Shown: positions 1 to 7,174 of the stretch, piece after piece
Layout of the letters: each line of letters opens with the position of its first letter
Position numbering within the stretch: position 1 is the first letter of the stretch
From: Sedimentitalea sp.
GTDB taxonomy: Bacteria; Pseudomonadota; Alphaproteobacteria; Rhodobacterales; Rhodobacteraceae
DNA: 33,075 bases
Direction of reading: 5' to 3'
Assembly (NCBI GenBank): GCA_020441165.1
Contig: JAGRMU010000082.1
Span: 9,925-42,999 of the forward strand
Translations under genes and position numbers: made by a program
The notes under the pieces: model-generated
What the model was told of the DNA's origin: nothing
The model's input: only the letters and a program-made list of their open reading frames with translations
The model's database searches: none

Positions 1-450
1 GCCCATTCCCGCGTGGCGCGCTCGAACATCCTGCTGCTGGGCAAGATGGAGAACCGCATCCGCCTGATCGGCCCGCCGACCCTGATGCCGGCACAAATCT
101 CCGAGTTCGGCGTTGAGGTCTACGAGGACATGGCCGAGGGGCTGAAGGAGGTCGACGTGGTGATGATGCTGAGACTGCAACGCGAGCGCATGGATGGCGG
201 GTTCATCCCGTCCGAGCGCGAATACTACCACCGCTACGGGCTCGACGCCGAGAAGCTGGCGCTGGCGAAACCGGACGCCATCGTCATGCATCCGGGGCCG
301 ATGAACCGCGGGGTCGAGATCGACGGCACGCTCGCCGACGACATCAACCGCAGCGTGATCCAGGACCAGGTCGAGATGGGCGTGGCGGTGCGCATGGCGG
401 CGATGGAGCTTCTGGCGCGCAACCTGCGCCGGGCGCGCGAGGCGGCATGA
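1..450 (+). CDS. pyrB: Aspartate carbamoyltransferase catalytic chain, C-terminal part (5' truncated by window edge)
   Basis: Catalyses carbamoyl phosphate + L-aspartate to N-carbamoyl-L-aspartate, the committed step of pyrimidine synthesis, in the cytoplasm. The reading frame is open from base 1, so only about the last 149 residues are present. Family motifs seen directly are HSRVARSN at the very start, the aspartate-loop segment [10 protein letters not shown], and [11 protein letters not shown] near the C-terminus. The HPGPMNRG form is the one I associate with ATCases that partner a non-catalytic dihydroorotase-like subunit, and such a gene lies downstream at 2338. The stop overlaps the next start (ATGA at 447-450), so the genes are translationally coupled. 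Identification is secure; the N-terminal carbamoyl-phosphate domain lies outside the window. Confidence 0.95.
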   Translation, partial: AHSRVARSNILLLGKMENRIRLIGPPTLMPAQISEFGVEVYEDMAEGLKEVDVVMMLRLQRERMDGGFIPSEREYYHRYGLDAEKLALAKPDAIVMHPGPMNRGVEIDGTLADDINRSVIQDQVEMGVAVRMAAMELLARNLRRAREAA

Positions 451-983
451 CCGGCCCGCTCACCGTCCCCGCCTCGGAACGCGGCATCGTGCGGGTCTTC
501 GCGCTGGAGATGCCGCACGAGCAGGCGAGGTTCCTTTCCGAGCCGGGCGCGCTCGACCAGGTGCTGGGGGTGCAGGGCATCGATCCCGCCGATGCCCAGA
601 TCATCAGGATCGCCGATCTCGAGGAGTTCGGCCTGCTGGGTTATCTGACCGAGGGCGCCGGTATTCCGCCGTCCGAGCTTGCCGCCGACCGCGCCCGGCT
701 GAAGGCGCTGGAGGGCCATGTGCTGGTTCTGTTCAGCCGCGCCTTCGGCGGCCGCGCCGTCACCCTCGCCCCCGGGCCCGGCCTGACCCTCATCGGCGCC
801 TATGCCGTGGAGCCGACCGATTGGCGCGGCGGCCCGATCGAGACCGACAGCGCGAAACCCTATTCGGGCGGCGCGCGCTCCTCGCCGCGCGCGGCACGCT
901 CGCAGGCGCGGCGGATCGGCGGGCTGGTCTTCGCGGTGGTCATGCTGCTGATCGCGCTCGCGCTGCTGATCTGGCTTGCATGA
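447..983 (+). CDS. Hypothetical protein with C-terminal membrane anchor in the pyr operon
   Basis: 178 residues, starting in an ATGA overlap with pyrB and ending in an ATGA overlap with the next gene. No enzymatic motif is recognised. The first ~130 residues look soluble and acidic/hydrophobic mixed. A basic stretch ([15 protein letters not shown]) then precedes one hydrophobic helix (about residues 157-177) running to the C-terminus, so the protein is probably tail-anchored with its bulk in the cytoplasm. Base composition matches pyrB. Its position between pyrB and the pyrC homologue suggests a conserved operon companion, but nothing in the sequence ties it to pyrimidine synthesis. Function unknown. 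Confidence 0.8.
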   Translation: MTGPLTVPASERGIVRVFALEMPHEQARFLSEPGALDQVLGVQGIDPADAQIIRIADLEEFGLLGYLTEGAGIPPSELAADRARLKALEGHVLVLFSRAFGGRAVTLAPGPGLTLIGAYAVEPTDWRGGPIETDSAKPYSGGARSSPRAARSQARRIGGLVFAVVMLLIALALLIWLA

Positions 984-1369
984 ACGAGGCCGCGCTCCGC
1001 TTCGTTCCCGACCGCGGCGCTTACCTGCGCAGCCACGCGGTTCTGGCCGCGGTGGCCATGGCCGGGGCGATGGCGGTGCTCTGGCTGCTGGACAGCGCCC
1101 ATCCCTGGACCGGCGCCGTGGCCGGTCTGGCCGCCATCGCCTTCCGCGGCTGGTTCCTCGCCTCCGAGGAGCTTGCCGCCACCTGGAGCCTTGCCGGCGG
1201 CGCGCTGACCGGCCCCGGCGGACAGCGTGTGCCGCTGGCGCAGATCGCGGCCGTCAACCGGCTGGGCAGCTTCGTGCAACTCGTCACCCGCGGCGGCGAC
1301 AAGCACCTGATCAAGTACCAGGCCGACCCCGCCGCCACCATCGCCGCCATCGAGAGGGCACGGGCATGA
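980..1369 (+). CDS. Small membrane protein with PH-like C-terminal region
   Basis: 129 residues from the ATG at 980, which overlaps the preceding stop (ATGA, 980-983). Two hydrophobic segments (about residues 18-37 and 40-56) are followed by a short beta-rich stretch of alternating hydrophobic residues (WSLAGGALTGPGG, VPLAQIAAVNRLGSFVQLV, KHLIKY). This is the architecture of small bacterial PH/YdbT-like membrane proteins. Longer upstream extensions of the frame lie inside the previous gene and are not needed. It ends in an ATGA overlap with the DUF4268 gene. Function unknown; the PH-like call rests on pattern only. Confidence 0.7.
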   Translation: MNEAALRFVPDRGAYLRSHAVLAAVAMAGAMAVLWLLDSAHPWTGAVAGLAAIAFRGWFLASEELAATWSLAGGALTGPGGQRVPLAQIAAVNRLGSFVQLVTRGGDKHLIKYQADPAATIAAIERARA

Positions 1370-2337
1370 CCGAGTTGGGCAGACTGGAAAAGGTCGATCT
1401 CCGATATGTCTGGCAATCAGAAGCGCTCGATTTCACGCCCTGGCTTGCGCGCGAAGACAATCTTGACCTTCTGAGCGATGCCTTGGGGATCGAACTGGAA
1501 CTCGAGGGCGTTGAGCAGAACGTCGGACCATTCCGCGCCGACATCCTTTGCAAGGATACGCTGAGCGATCGCTGGGTCCTGATCGAGAACCAGTTGGAAC
1601 GGACGGACCATACACATCTCGGCCAATTGATTACTTATGCCGCAGGCCTGGACGCAGTTACCATCGTCTGGATTGCGGCGCGCGTCGCGGAAGAACACCG
1701 CGCCGCAATCGACTGGCTGAACGAGATCACAGATACCAACGTGCGGTTCTTTGCATTGGAGGTCGAACTCTGGCGCATCGGATCAAGCCCGGCGGCGCCA
1801 AAGTTCAACATGATAAGCGGGCCAAACGATTGGTCGCGCACAACGAGTAACGCAAAGAAAGCGATCGAGGATCGCACCCTGACCGAGCCGCGTCAGATGC
1901 TGCTGGACTACTGGACCGCATTCGGACACGCCCTCTCAACGCAAAGTCGACGGGTTCGAGCTGTCAAACCACTCGCGCAGAATTGGATCACGCACGGCGT
2001 GGGCAAGTCGGGCGTCCACATCAATGGCGTATTGAACCGGCGAGAGAGTTGGGTAAGGGGAGAAATATATCTGACCGGAACGACGGCGAGTGCTTATTTT
2101 GAGCTCCTCCAGATAGATCGGCACGAAATCGAGGCAGAACTAGGTCAACCACTGGTCTGGTATGACGGTGCCGCCAAAGATAGACGCATCTATGTCCAGA
2201 AGCATTTTCCCGATGTCGCGAACCCTTCCAGTTGGCCCGAGCAACATCTTTGGCTCGCGGAAACACTCGATTCCCTACATCGGGTTTTTCATGATCGGGT
2301 CAGGAAACTTGATCCCAGCATGATCGGACCGGACTAG
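1366..2337 (+). CDS. DUF4268-type protein with PD-(D/E)XK nuclease-like N-terminus
   Basis: 323 residues. The N-terminal half has the pattern of a nuclease-like fold: an acidic patch around 46-50, RADIL with Asp59, then VLIENQLERTDHTHLGQL with Glu74 and Gln76 (E-x-Q in place of the classical E-x-K), followed by a helix beginning ITYAAGLD. The C-terminal ~140 residues match my recollection of DUF4268 (RGEIYL, AYFELLQIDRHEIEAELG, LVWYDG). Proteins of this type are often found near restriction and defence genes; no activity is demonstrated here. GC is clearly lower than its neighbours (about 48% in 2041-2100) and codon use differs (ATA, CTA, AAA), which suggests horizontal acquisition. Start is an ATGA overlap; the stop TAG directly abuts the next ATG. 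Confidence 0.85.
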   Translation: MTELGRLEKVDLRYVWQSEALDFTPWLAREDNLDLLSDALGIELELEGVEQNVGPFRADILCKDTLSDRWVLIENQLERTDHTHLGQLITYAAGLDAVTIVWIAARVAEEHRAAIDWLNEITDTNVRFFALEVELWRIGSSPAAPKFNMISGPNDWSRTTSNAKKAIEDRTLTEPRQMLLDYWTAFGHALSTQSRRVRAVKPLAQNWITHGVGKSGVHINGVLNRRESWVRGEIYLTGTTASAYFELLQIDRHEIEAELGQPLVWYDGAAKDRRIYVQKHFPDVANPSSWPEQHLWLAETLDSLHRVFHDRVRKLDPSMIGPD

Positions 2338-3651
2338 ATGCACTCGATAGCCTTCACCAACGCCCGGCTGATCGACCCCGAGGCGGGAACGGATGGTTAC
2401 GGAACTCTTCTGGCAACGGACGGTCGGATTGCCGAGACGTTAACCGAACCTGTTGATCTGGAAGGATTGTTTCGCGCGCGAAACATTGCGCGCGACGCCG
2501 TGGGGACCGTCGATTGCGGCGGCAAGTGCCTCGCGCCGGGGATCGTCGATATCGGGGTCAAGGTCTGCGAGCCGGGCGAGCGGCACAAGGAGAGCTATCG
2601 CTCGGCCGGCCTGGCGGCCGCCGCGGGCGGGGTGACCACCATGGTCACGCGCCCCGACACCTCGCCGCCCATCGACAGCCCCGAGGCGCTGGAATTCGTG
2701 CGCCGCCGCGCCAACGAGGCCGCCCCGGTCAACGTGCTGCCGATGGCGGCGCTGACCAAGGGCCGGGCCGGGCGCGAGATGACCGAGATCGGCTTTCTTC
2801 TCGACGCCGGCGCGGTGGCCTTCACCGATTGCGATCACGTGATCGCCGACACCAAGGTGTTCAGCCGCGCCCTGACCTATGCCCGCGCGCTGGGCGCGCT
2901 GGTGATCGCCCATCCGCAGGATCCGGGCCTCTCCGCCGGCGCCGCCGCGACCTCGGGCAAGTTCGCCAGCCTGCGCGGCCTCGCGGCGGTCTCGCCGATG
3001 GCCGAGCGCATGGGGCTGGACCGCGACATCGCGCTGGTCGAGATGACCGGCGCGCGCTATCACGCCGACCAGATCACCACCCGCCGCGCCCTGCCGGCGC
3101 TGGCACGCGCCAAGCGCAACGGGCTCGACATCACCGCCGGGGTCAGCATCCACCACCTGACGCTCAACGAGCTGGACGTGGCCGACTATCGCACCTTCTT
3201 CAAGGTCAAGCCGCCGCTGAGGTCCGAGGAGGACCGCCAGGGGGTGATCGAGGCGCTGCGCGACGGGCTGATCGACGTCATCAGCTCGATGCACACGCCC
3301 CAGGACGAGGAAAGCAAGCGCCTGCCCTTCGAGGAGGCGGCCAGCGGCGCGGTGGCGCTGGAGACGCTGCTGCCGGCGGCCCTGCGGCTGCATCACGGCG
3401 CCGGGTTCGACCTGCCCGCCCTGTTCCGCGCCCTGTCGCTGAACCCGGCGCGGCGGCTCGGCCTGCCGGCCGGGCGGCTTGCCCCCGGCGCGCCGGCCGA
3501 CCTGGTGCTTTTCGATCCGGACCTGCCCTTCGTGATGGACCGCACCACGCTGCGCTCGAAATCGCGCAACACGCCCTTCGACGGGGCGCGGATGCAGGGC
3601 CGGGTGCTGGGCACCTGGGTCGCCGGGCGCCGCGTCTTCGGGTCCGCCTGA
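2338..3651 (+). CDS. Dihydroorotase-like protein lacking catalytic metal ligands (PyrX / PyrC' type)
   Basis: 437 residues of the class I dihydroorotase/amidohydrolase family. The HxH zinc motif that should follow the first strand (D-x-H-x-H-x-x-E-P-G) reads DIGVKVCEPG (71-80), so both histidines are gone. The late T-D-H motif carrying the catalytic Asp reads SSMH (316-319), so the Asp is also gone. Later histidines survive (AHPQD, IHHLTLNE). In Pseudomonas and relatives such inactive homologues form a dodecamer with ATCase and are needed for its assembly; pyrB in the same operon fits that role. A separate active dihydroorotase should exist elsewhere in the genome. The first ~170 nt have lower GC and an N-terminus that looks longer than usual (around residues 38-55). 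Often annotated simply as pyrC. Confidence 0.88.
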   Translation: MHSIAFTNARLIDPEAGTDGYGTLLATDGRIAETLTEPVDLEGLFRARNIARDAVGTVDCGGKCLAPGIVDIGVKVCEPGERHKESYRSAGLAAAAGGVTTMVTRPDTSPPIDSPEALEFVRRRANEAAPVNVLPMAALTKGRAGREMTEIGFLLDAGAVAFTDCDHVIADTKVFSRALTYARALGALVIAHPQDPGLSAGAAATSGKFASLRGLAAVSPMAERMGLDRDIALVEMTGARYHADQITTRRALPALARAKRNGLDITAGVSIHHLTLNELDVADYRTFFKVKPPLRSEEDRQGVIEALRDGLIDVISSMHTPQDEESKRLPFEEAASGAVALETLLPAALRLHHGAGFDLPALFRALSLNPARRLGLPAGRLAPGAPADLVLFDPDLPFVMDRTTLRSKSRNTPFDGARMQGRVLGTWVAGRRVFGSA

Positions 3652-4256
3652 TGCCCGCGCTGACCACCCCCGAGGCGCAGCTGCTGCTCTGGGCCGTGAT
3701 CGGCTACGGTCTGGGCTCGATCCCCTTCGGGATGATCCTGGCGCGGGCGATGGGCCTCGGGAACCTGCGCGAGATCGGCTCGGGCAATATCGGCGCCACC
3801 AACGTGCTGCGCACCGGCAACCGCACGGCAGCGGCGCTGACCCTGGCTCTGGACGGCGCCAAGGGGGCGCTGGCGGTGCTGCTGGCGCGCGGCTTCGCGG
3901 GCGAGGACGCGGCGCAACTGGCCGGGCTGGCGGCGCTGCTGGGGCATTGCTTTCCGCTCTGGCTGGGGTTTCGCGGGGGCAAGGGCGTGGCGACCTTCCT
4001 CGGGGTCTGGCTGGCCCTGGCCTGGCCGGTGGGGCTGGCCTGCTGCCTCACCTGGGCGGCAGCGGCGGCCGCGACGCGGATTTCCTCGGCCGGCGCCCTG
4101 GCGGCGGCGGCCGGCTCGCTGCTCTGGGCGCCGCTGCTGGGCTTCGGCAGCACCCTGGCCCTGGCGGTGCCGTTGGCCGGGCTGGTGATCTGGCGCCACC
4201 GCGCCAACATCGCCCGCATTCGCGCCGGCACCGAGCCGCGCATCGGACGCAAGTGA
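3651..4256 (+). CDS. plsY: Glycerol-3-phosphate acyltransferase PlsY
   Basis: 201 residues. Transfers the acyl group from acyl-phosphate to glycerol-3-phosphate to give lysophosphatidic acid, at the inner membrane. The PlsY motifs are all visible: GSIPFG (22-27), GSGNIGATN (43-51), and GHCFPLWLGFRGGKG (97-111), with the rest made of about five hydrophobic helices and a basic C-terminus. The ATG shares one base with the previous stop (TGATG at 3649-3653), so it is translationally coupled to the dihydroorotase homologue. Linkage of plsY to pyrC-type genes is common in alphaproteobacteria. Length is normal for the family. Confidence 0.95.
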   Translation: MPALTTPEAQLLLWAVIGYGLGSIPFGMILARAMGLGNLREIGSGNIGATNVLRTGNRTAAALTLALDGAKGALAVLLARGFAGEDAAQLAGLAALLGHCFPLWLGFRGGKGVATFLGVWLALAWPVGLACCLTWAAAAAATRISSAGALAAAAGSLLWAPLLGFGSTLALAVPLAGLVIWRHRANIARIRAGTEPRIGRK

Positions 4257-4478
4257 CCGGCGCCGCCCTGCCCACGTATCCCGGCATGAGCCGCACGCTT
4301 TCCTGAGCGCAGCGTTACCCCGGGTCTCCCCTCCCCCACGTCCGCCCGATCGGCAGACGCCGGCCTGTCCCCAAATGGGAATGGCGGCACCGATCACGGA
4401 TTCGTAGGATCGCGTGAGGATTTGTTGATGTCATTGCCCGGACCGCGATTCCGAGCGGCGCCCGGGAGGAGCGCATAA

Positions 4479-6578
4479 ATGCCCGCAGACCAGTCGCTTG
4501 TCGCCGCGTGGAACGAGCTGATGCTGTCGGCGATTCGCGACGGCGGTGCCAAGCCGACCGCCACCACCTACCAGCTGCACCTGACCAGCGCCGCGATCTA
4601 CGACGCCTGGGCGGCCTATGATCGCGCCGCCGACGGCCAATATGGCGACATCGCCCGGCCCGTGGCCGAGCACGATCTCGCCCACAAGGCCGAAGCGGTC
4701 AGCTATGCCGCCTACCGGATGCTCAGCGCGTTCTTTCCAGACCAGCAGGCGCGCTTCGATGCCTTCATGGATGCGCTCGGTTATGACACCGGCATGACCG
4801 GCACCGATACGGCCACCGCTGCCGGGGTCGGCAACCTGGCCGCCGCCACTGTCTGGGCGGCGCGCGCCGGGGACGGGTCGAACTATGCCGAGCTCTATGC
4901 CGACACCTCGGGCTATGCGCCGGTCAACAGCCCCGATCCGGACGCCCCGAATGCGCCGGGCGGGGCCGCGTTCGATCCCAATCACTGGCAGCCGCTGCGC
5001 ATCCCCACCGGCGCGGTCGTCGATGCGAACGGCGTGCCGGTGATCGATCCGGACGATCCGGCCAGCTATGTCGACCAGGTGGCGCTGACCCCGCATTGGG
5101 GCGGCGTCACCCCCTTCGCGCTGGTCTCGGGCGACCAATTCCGCCCCCCGGCGCCGCCGCAGCTGGCCAACCTGGCCGTCTATGTCGACGGCACCGGCAA
5201 GGTGACCACCTATGACCAGGCCTGGCGCGACCAGTTCACCGAGGTGCTGCATCTGAGCGCCGGCCTGACCGCCGAGCAGAAGGTGATCGCCGAATACTGG
5301 GCCGACGGGCCGCGCACCGAATCGCCACCCGGCCACTGGAACCAGATCGCCCAGGACATCGCCCTGCGCGAGGGCCACGGCATCGACGAGGATGCCAAGA
5401 TGTTCTTCGCCCTCAACGCCGCGCTCTTCGATGCCGGCATCGCCACCTGGGAGGCGAAGTTCCACTACGATCTGGTGCGCCCGCAGACGGCGATCCGCTA
5501 TCTCTTCCAAGGCCAGGAAGTCGAAGCCTGGGCCGGGCCGAACCAGGGCACGCAGACCATCATGGGCGAGGACTGGCAGCCCTATCAGAACCTTACCTTC
5601 GTCACCCCACCCTTCCCCGAATACGTCTCGGGCCATTCCGCCTTCTCGATGGCCGCGGCCAAGACCATCGCCAGCTTCGTCGGCTCGGACCTCTTCTTCG
5701 ACGGCACCACTCACGGAAACTACGACCTCGACCACGTGCCGGGGATCGATCTGATCGGCCAGTATGTCGCCACCGGGCTGGCCTTCGAGGACTGGCCCGG
5801 GGGCGAGCCGGTGGTGCTGCAATGGGCGACGCTGACCGAGGCCGCCGAGGAGGCCGGGATCAGCCGGCTCTACGGCGGCATCCACATCCAGGACGGCAAC
5901 CTGCGCTCGCTGGAGCTGGGCAAGCTGGTCGCCGCCGAAGCCGAGATCCGCTGGTCGGCCCTTTTCACCCGCGGCGGCAACGACGTGCTGCATTGCGATG
6001 CGGCGGGCGGGCTGGTGATCGCGGGAGGCGGCAACGACCGGGTCTGGGGCAAGGGTGGCGCCGATCGGATCGAGGGTGGCAGCGGCAGCGATTATCTCAG
6101 CGGACGCGGCGGGCGCGACATGATCCAGGGCGAGGCCGGCAACGACCGGCTGTTCGGCGGGCGCGGCAAGGATCTGCTGTCGGGCGGCGATGGCAATGAC
6201 TTTGCGCGCGGCGGGCGCGGCGCCGATATGCTCGACGGCGGCGCCGGCAACGACCGCCTGCAGGGCGGCGCCGGGGCGGATGTGCTTTCTGGCGGGGCCG
6301 GGATGGACAGGCTGACCGGCGGGCGCGGCGCAGACACCTTCGTCTTCGCCGCTTCGGATGGATCCGACGCCTGCGACCGGATCCTTGATTTCGACGCGGA
6401 TCACGACCGCGTCGTGCTGAGCGGCTTCGATGCCGGCGCCCGGGTGCAGGTCGCCGCGGTCGGTCGGGACAGCGCGATCCTGGTGGACGGCACCAAGTTG
6501 GCGCGCCTGCACCACACCGATGCCGCGGATCTCGAGCTGGGCGTTGTCATCGTCTTCGCGGACATGGCCTTGGGCTGA
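4479..6578 (+). CDS. Vanadium-dependent haloperoxidase-like protein with C-terminal RTX repeats
   Basis: 699 residues. Residues 1-495 are a vanadate haloperoxidase/PAP2-type domain with the full set of vanadate-pocket residues in order: KFHYDLVRP (Lys327, Arg334), SGH (Ser384, His386), and SRLYGGIHIQD (Arg463, His469). Residues ~499-615 are glycine/aspartate nonapeptide RTX repeats of the GGxGxD type, expected to bind calcium. They are followed by a serralysin-like C-terminal segment from DTFVF (~619), the usual type I secretion signal region. There is no N-terminal signal peptide, consistent with ABC-type (T1SS) export; no T1SS genes are adjacent. Expected chemistry is H2O2-driven halide oxidation outside the cell. 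Halide preference cannot be read from sequence. Start is supported by GGGAGGA at 4464-4470, 8 nt upstream. Confidence 0.92.
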   Translation: MPADQSLVAAWNELMLSAIRDGGAKPTATTYQLHLTSAAIYDAWAAYDRAADGQYGDIARPVAEHDLAHKAEAVSYAAYRMLSAFFPDQQARFDAFMDALGYDTGMTGTDTATAAGVGNLAAATVWAARAGDGSNYAELYADTSGYAPVNSPDPDAPNAPGGAAFDPNHWQPLRIPTGAVVDANGVPVIDPDDPASYVDQVALTPHWGGVTPFALVSGDQFRPPAPPQLANLAVYVDGTGKVTTYDQAWRDQFTEVLHLSAGLTAEQKVIAEYWADGPRTESPPGHWNQIAQDIALREGHGIDEDAKMFFALNAALFDAGIATWEAKFHYDLVRPQTAIRYLFQGQEVEAWAGPNQGTQTIMGEDWQPYQNLTFVTPPFPEYVSGHSAFSMAAAKTIASFVGSDLFFDGTTHGNYDLDHVPGIDLIGQYVATGLAFEDWPGGEPVVLQWATLTEAAEEAGISRLYGGIHIQDGNLRSLELGKLVAAEAEIRWSALFTRGGNDVLHCDAAGGLVIAGGGNDRVWGKGGADRIEGGSGSDYLSGRGGRDMIQGEAGNDRLFGGRGKDLLSGGDGNDFARGGRGADMLDGGAGNDRLQGGAGADVLSGGAGMDRLTGGRGADTFVFAASDGSDACDRILDFDADHDRVVLSGFDAGARVQVAAVGRDSAILVDGTKLARLHHTDAADLELGVVIVFADMALG

Positions 6579-6624
6579 ATTCCGGACCCGCCGGCGCAAA
6601 GACGCAGCCGGTGCTCCGCGGCAT

Positions 6625-6645
6625 CTGCGGACCGCAGATTGATTT
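6625..6645 (+). terminator. Possible weak terminator after the haloperoxidase gene
   Basis: CTGCG-GAC-CGCAG (6625-6637) forms a 5-bp stem with a 3-nt loop and is followed by ATTGATTTT. The stem is short and the T tract interrupted, so this is a weak candidate that fits its place between 6578 and the DUF805 gene. Confidence 0.3.
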
Positions 6646-6732
6646 TGCGGGAAGCGGCAAACGCCTCTAGGCTATCTGGGACGCGCCGCGCGTGCCCGGC
6701 AAAAGGCGCAGGCAGATCGCGAAGGAGCCCGC

Positions 6733-7164
6733 ATGTCATTCACCGAAGCCGTCCGGACCTGCTTTTCGAAATATGTCACCTTCTCGGGCCGGGCCCGGCG
6801 ATCCGAGCTCTGGTGGTTCGTGCTGTTCGTCTCTGTCTGCGGCCTGATCCTGTCGGTGCTCGACAGCGCCCTCTTCGGCGCGACGGCGAGCGAGGCCGGA
6901 AGCGGCGAGGTCGCGGCGCTCTCGGCGATCTTCTCGCTGGCCACCTTCCTGCCGTCGATCTCGGTGGCGGTGCGGCGGCTGCACGATCTGGACCGCTCGG
7001 GCTGGTGGTACTGGATCGTGCTGATCCCGCTGATCGGCTGGATCGTCCTGATCGTCTGGTATGCGACGCGCGGCACCGAGGGTCCGAACCGGTTCGGACC
7101 CGACCCCCTGGACGAAGGTGCCGGGGCCGGCCCCTCGTCGATCCCAAAAGTGCCGCGCGGCTGA
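6733..7164 (+). CDS. DUF805 family membrane protein
   Basis: 143 residues. Starts with the usual DUF805 N-terminus (CFSKYVTFSGRARRSELWWF), followed by three or four hydrophobic helices, the internal RRLHDLDRSGWWYW motif, and NRFG close to the C-terminus, all characteristic of DUF805. GAAGGAG at 6720-6726 lies 6 nt before the ATG. It is predicted to be an inner-membrane protein of unknown function. It has its own leader after the haloperoxidase gene and converges on gshA, with a 10-bp gap between the stops. Confidence 0.9.
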   Translation: MSFTEAVRTCFSKYVTFSGRARRSELWWFVLFVSVCGLILSVLDSALFGATASEAGSGEVAALSAIFSLATFLPSISVAVRRLHDLDRSGWWYWIVLIPLIGWIVLIVWYATRGTEGPNRFGPDPLDEGAGAGPSSIPKVPRG

Positions 7165-7174
7165 GCGGCGTAGG

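Noticed and set aside
4257-4478. Possible promoter or small RNA in the plsY-haloperoxidase gap
   Set aside because: No convincing -35/-10 pair, hairpin with T tract or repeated motif was found; only the Shine-Dalgarno at 4464-4470 is clear.
6000-6330. Tandem repeats as a CRISPR-like or satellite array
   Set aside because: The repeats are 27 nt codon-level units (nonapeptides) encoding in-frame RTX motifs within the haloperoxidase gene, with no spacers.
4431-6599. 722-codon minus-strand frame opposite the haloperoxidase gene
   Set aside because: Exact shadow of a gene with clear catalytic motifs and RTX repeats; the antisense translation is low-complexity and lacks domains.
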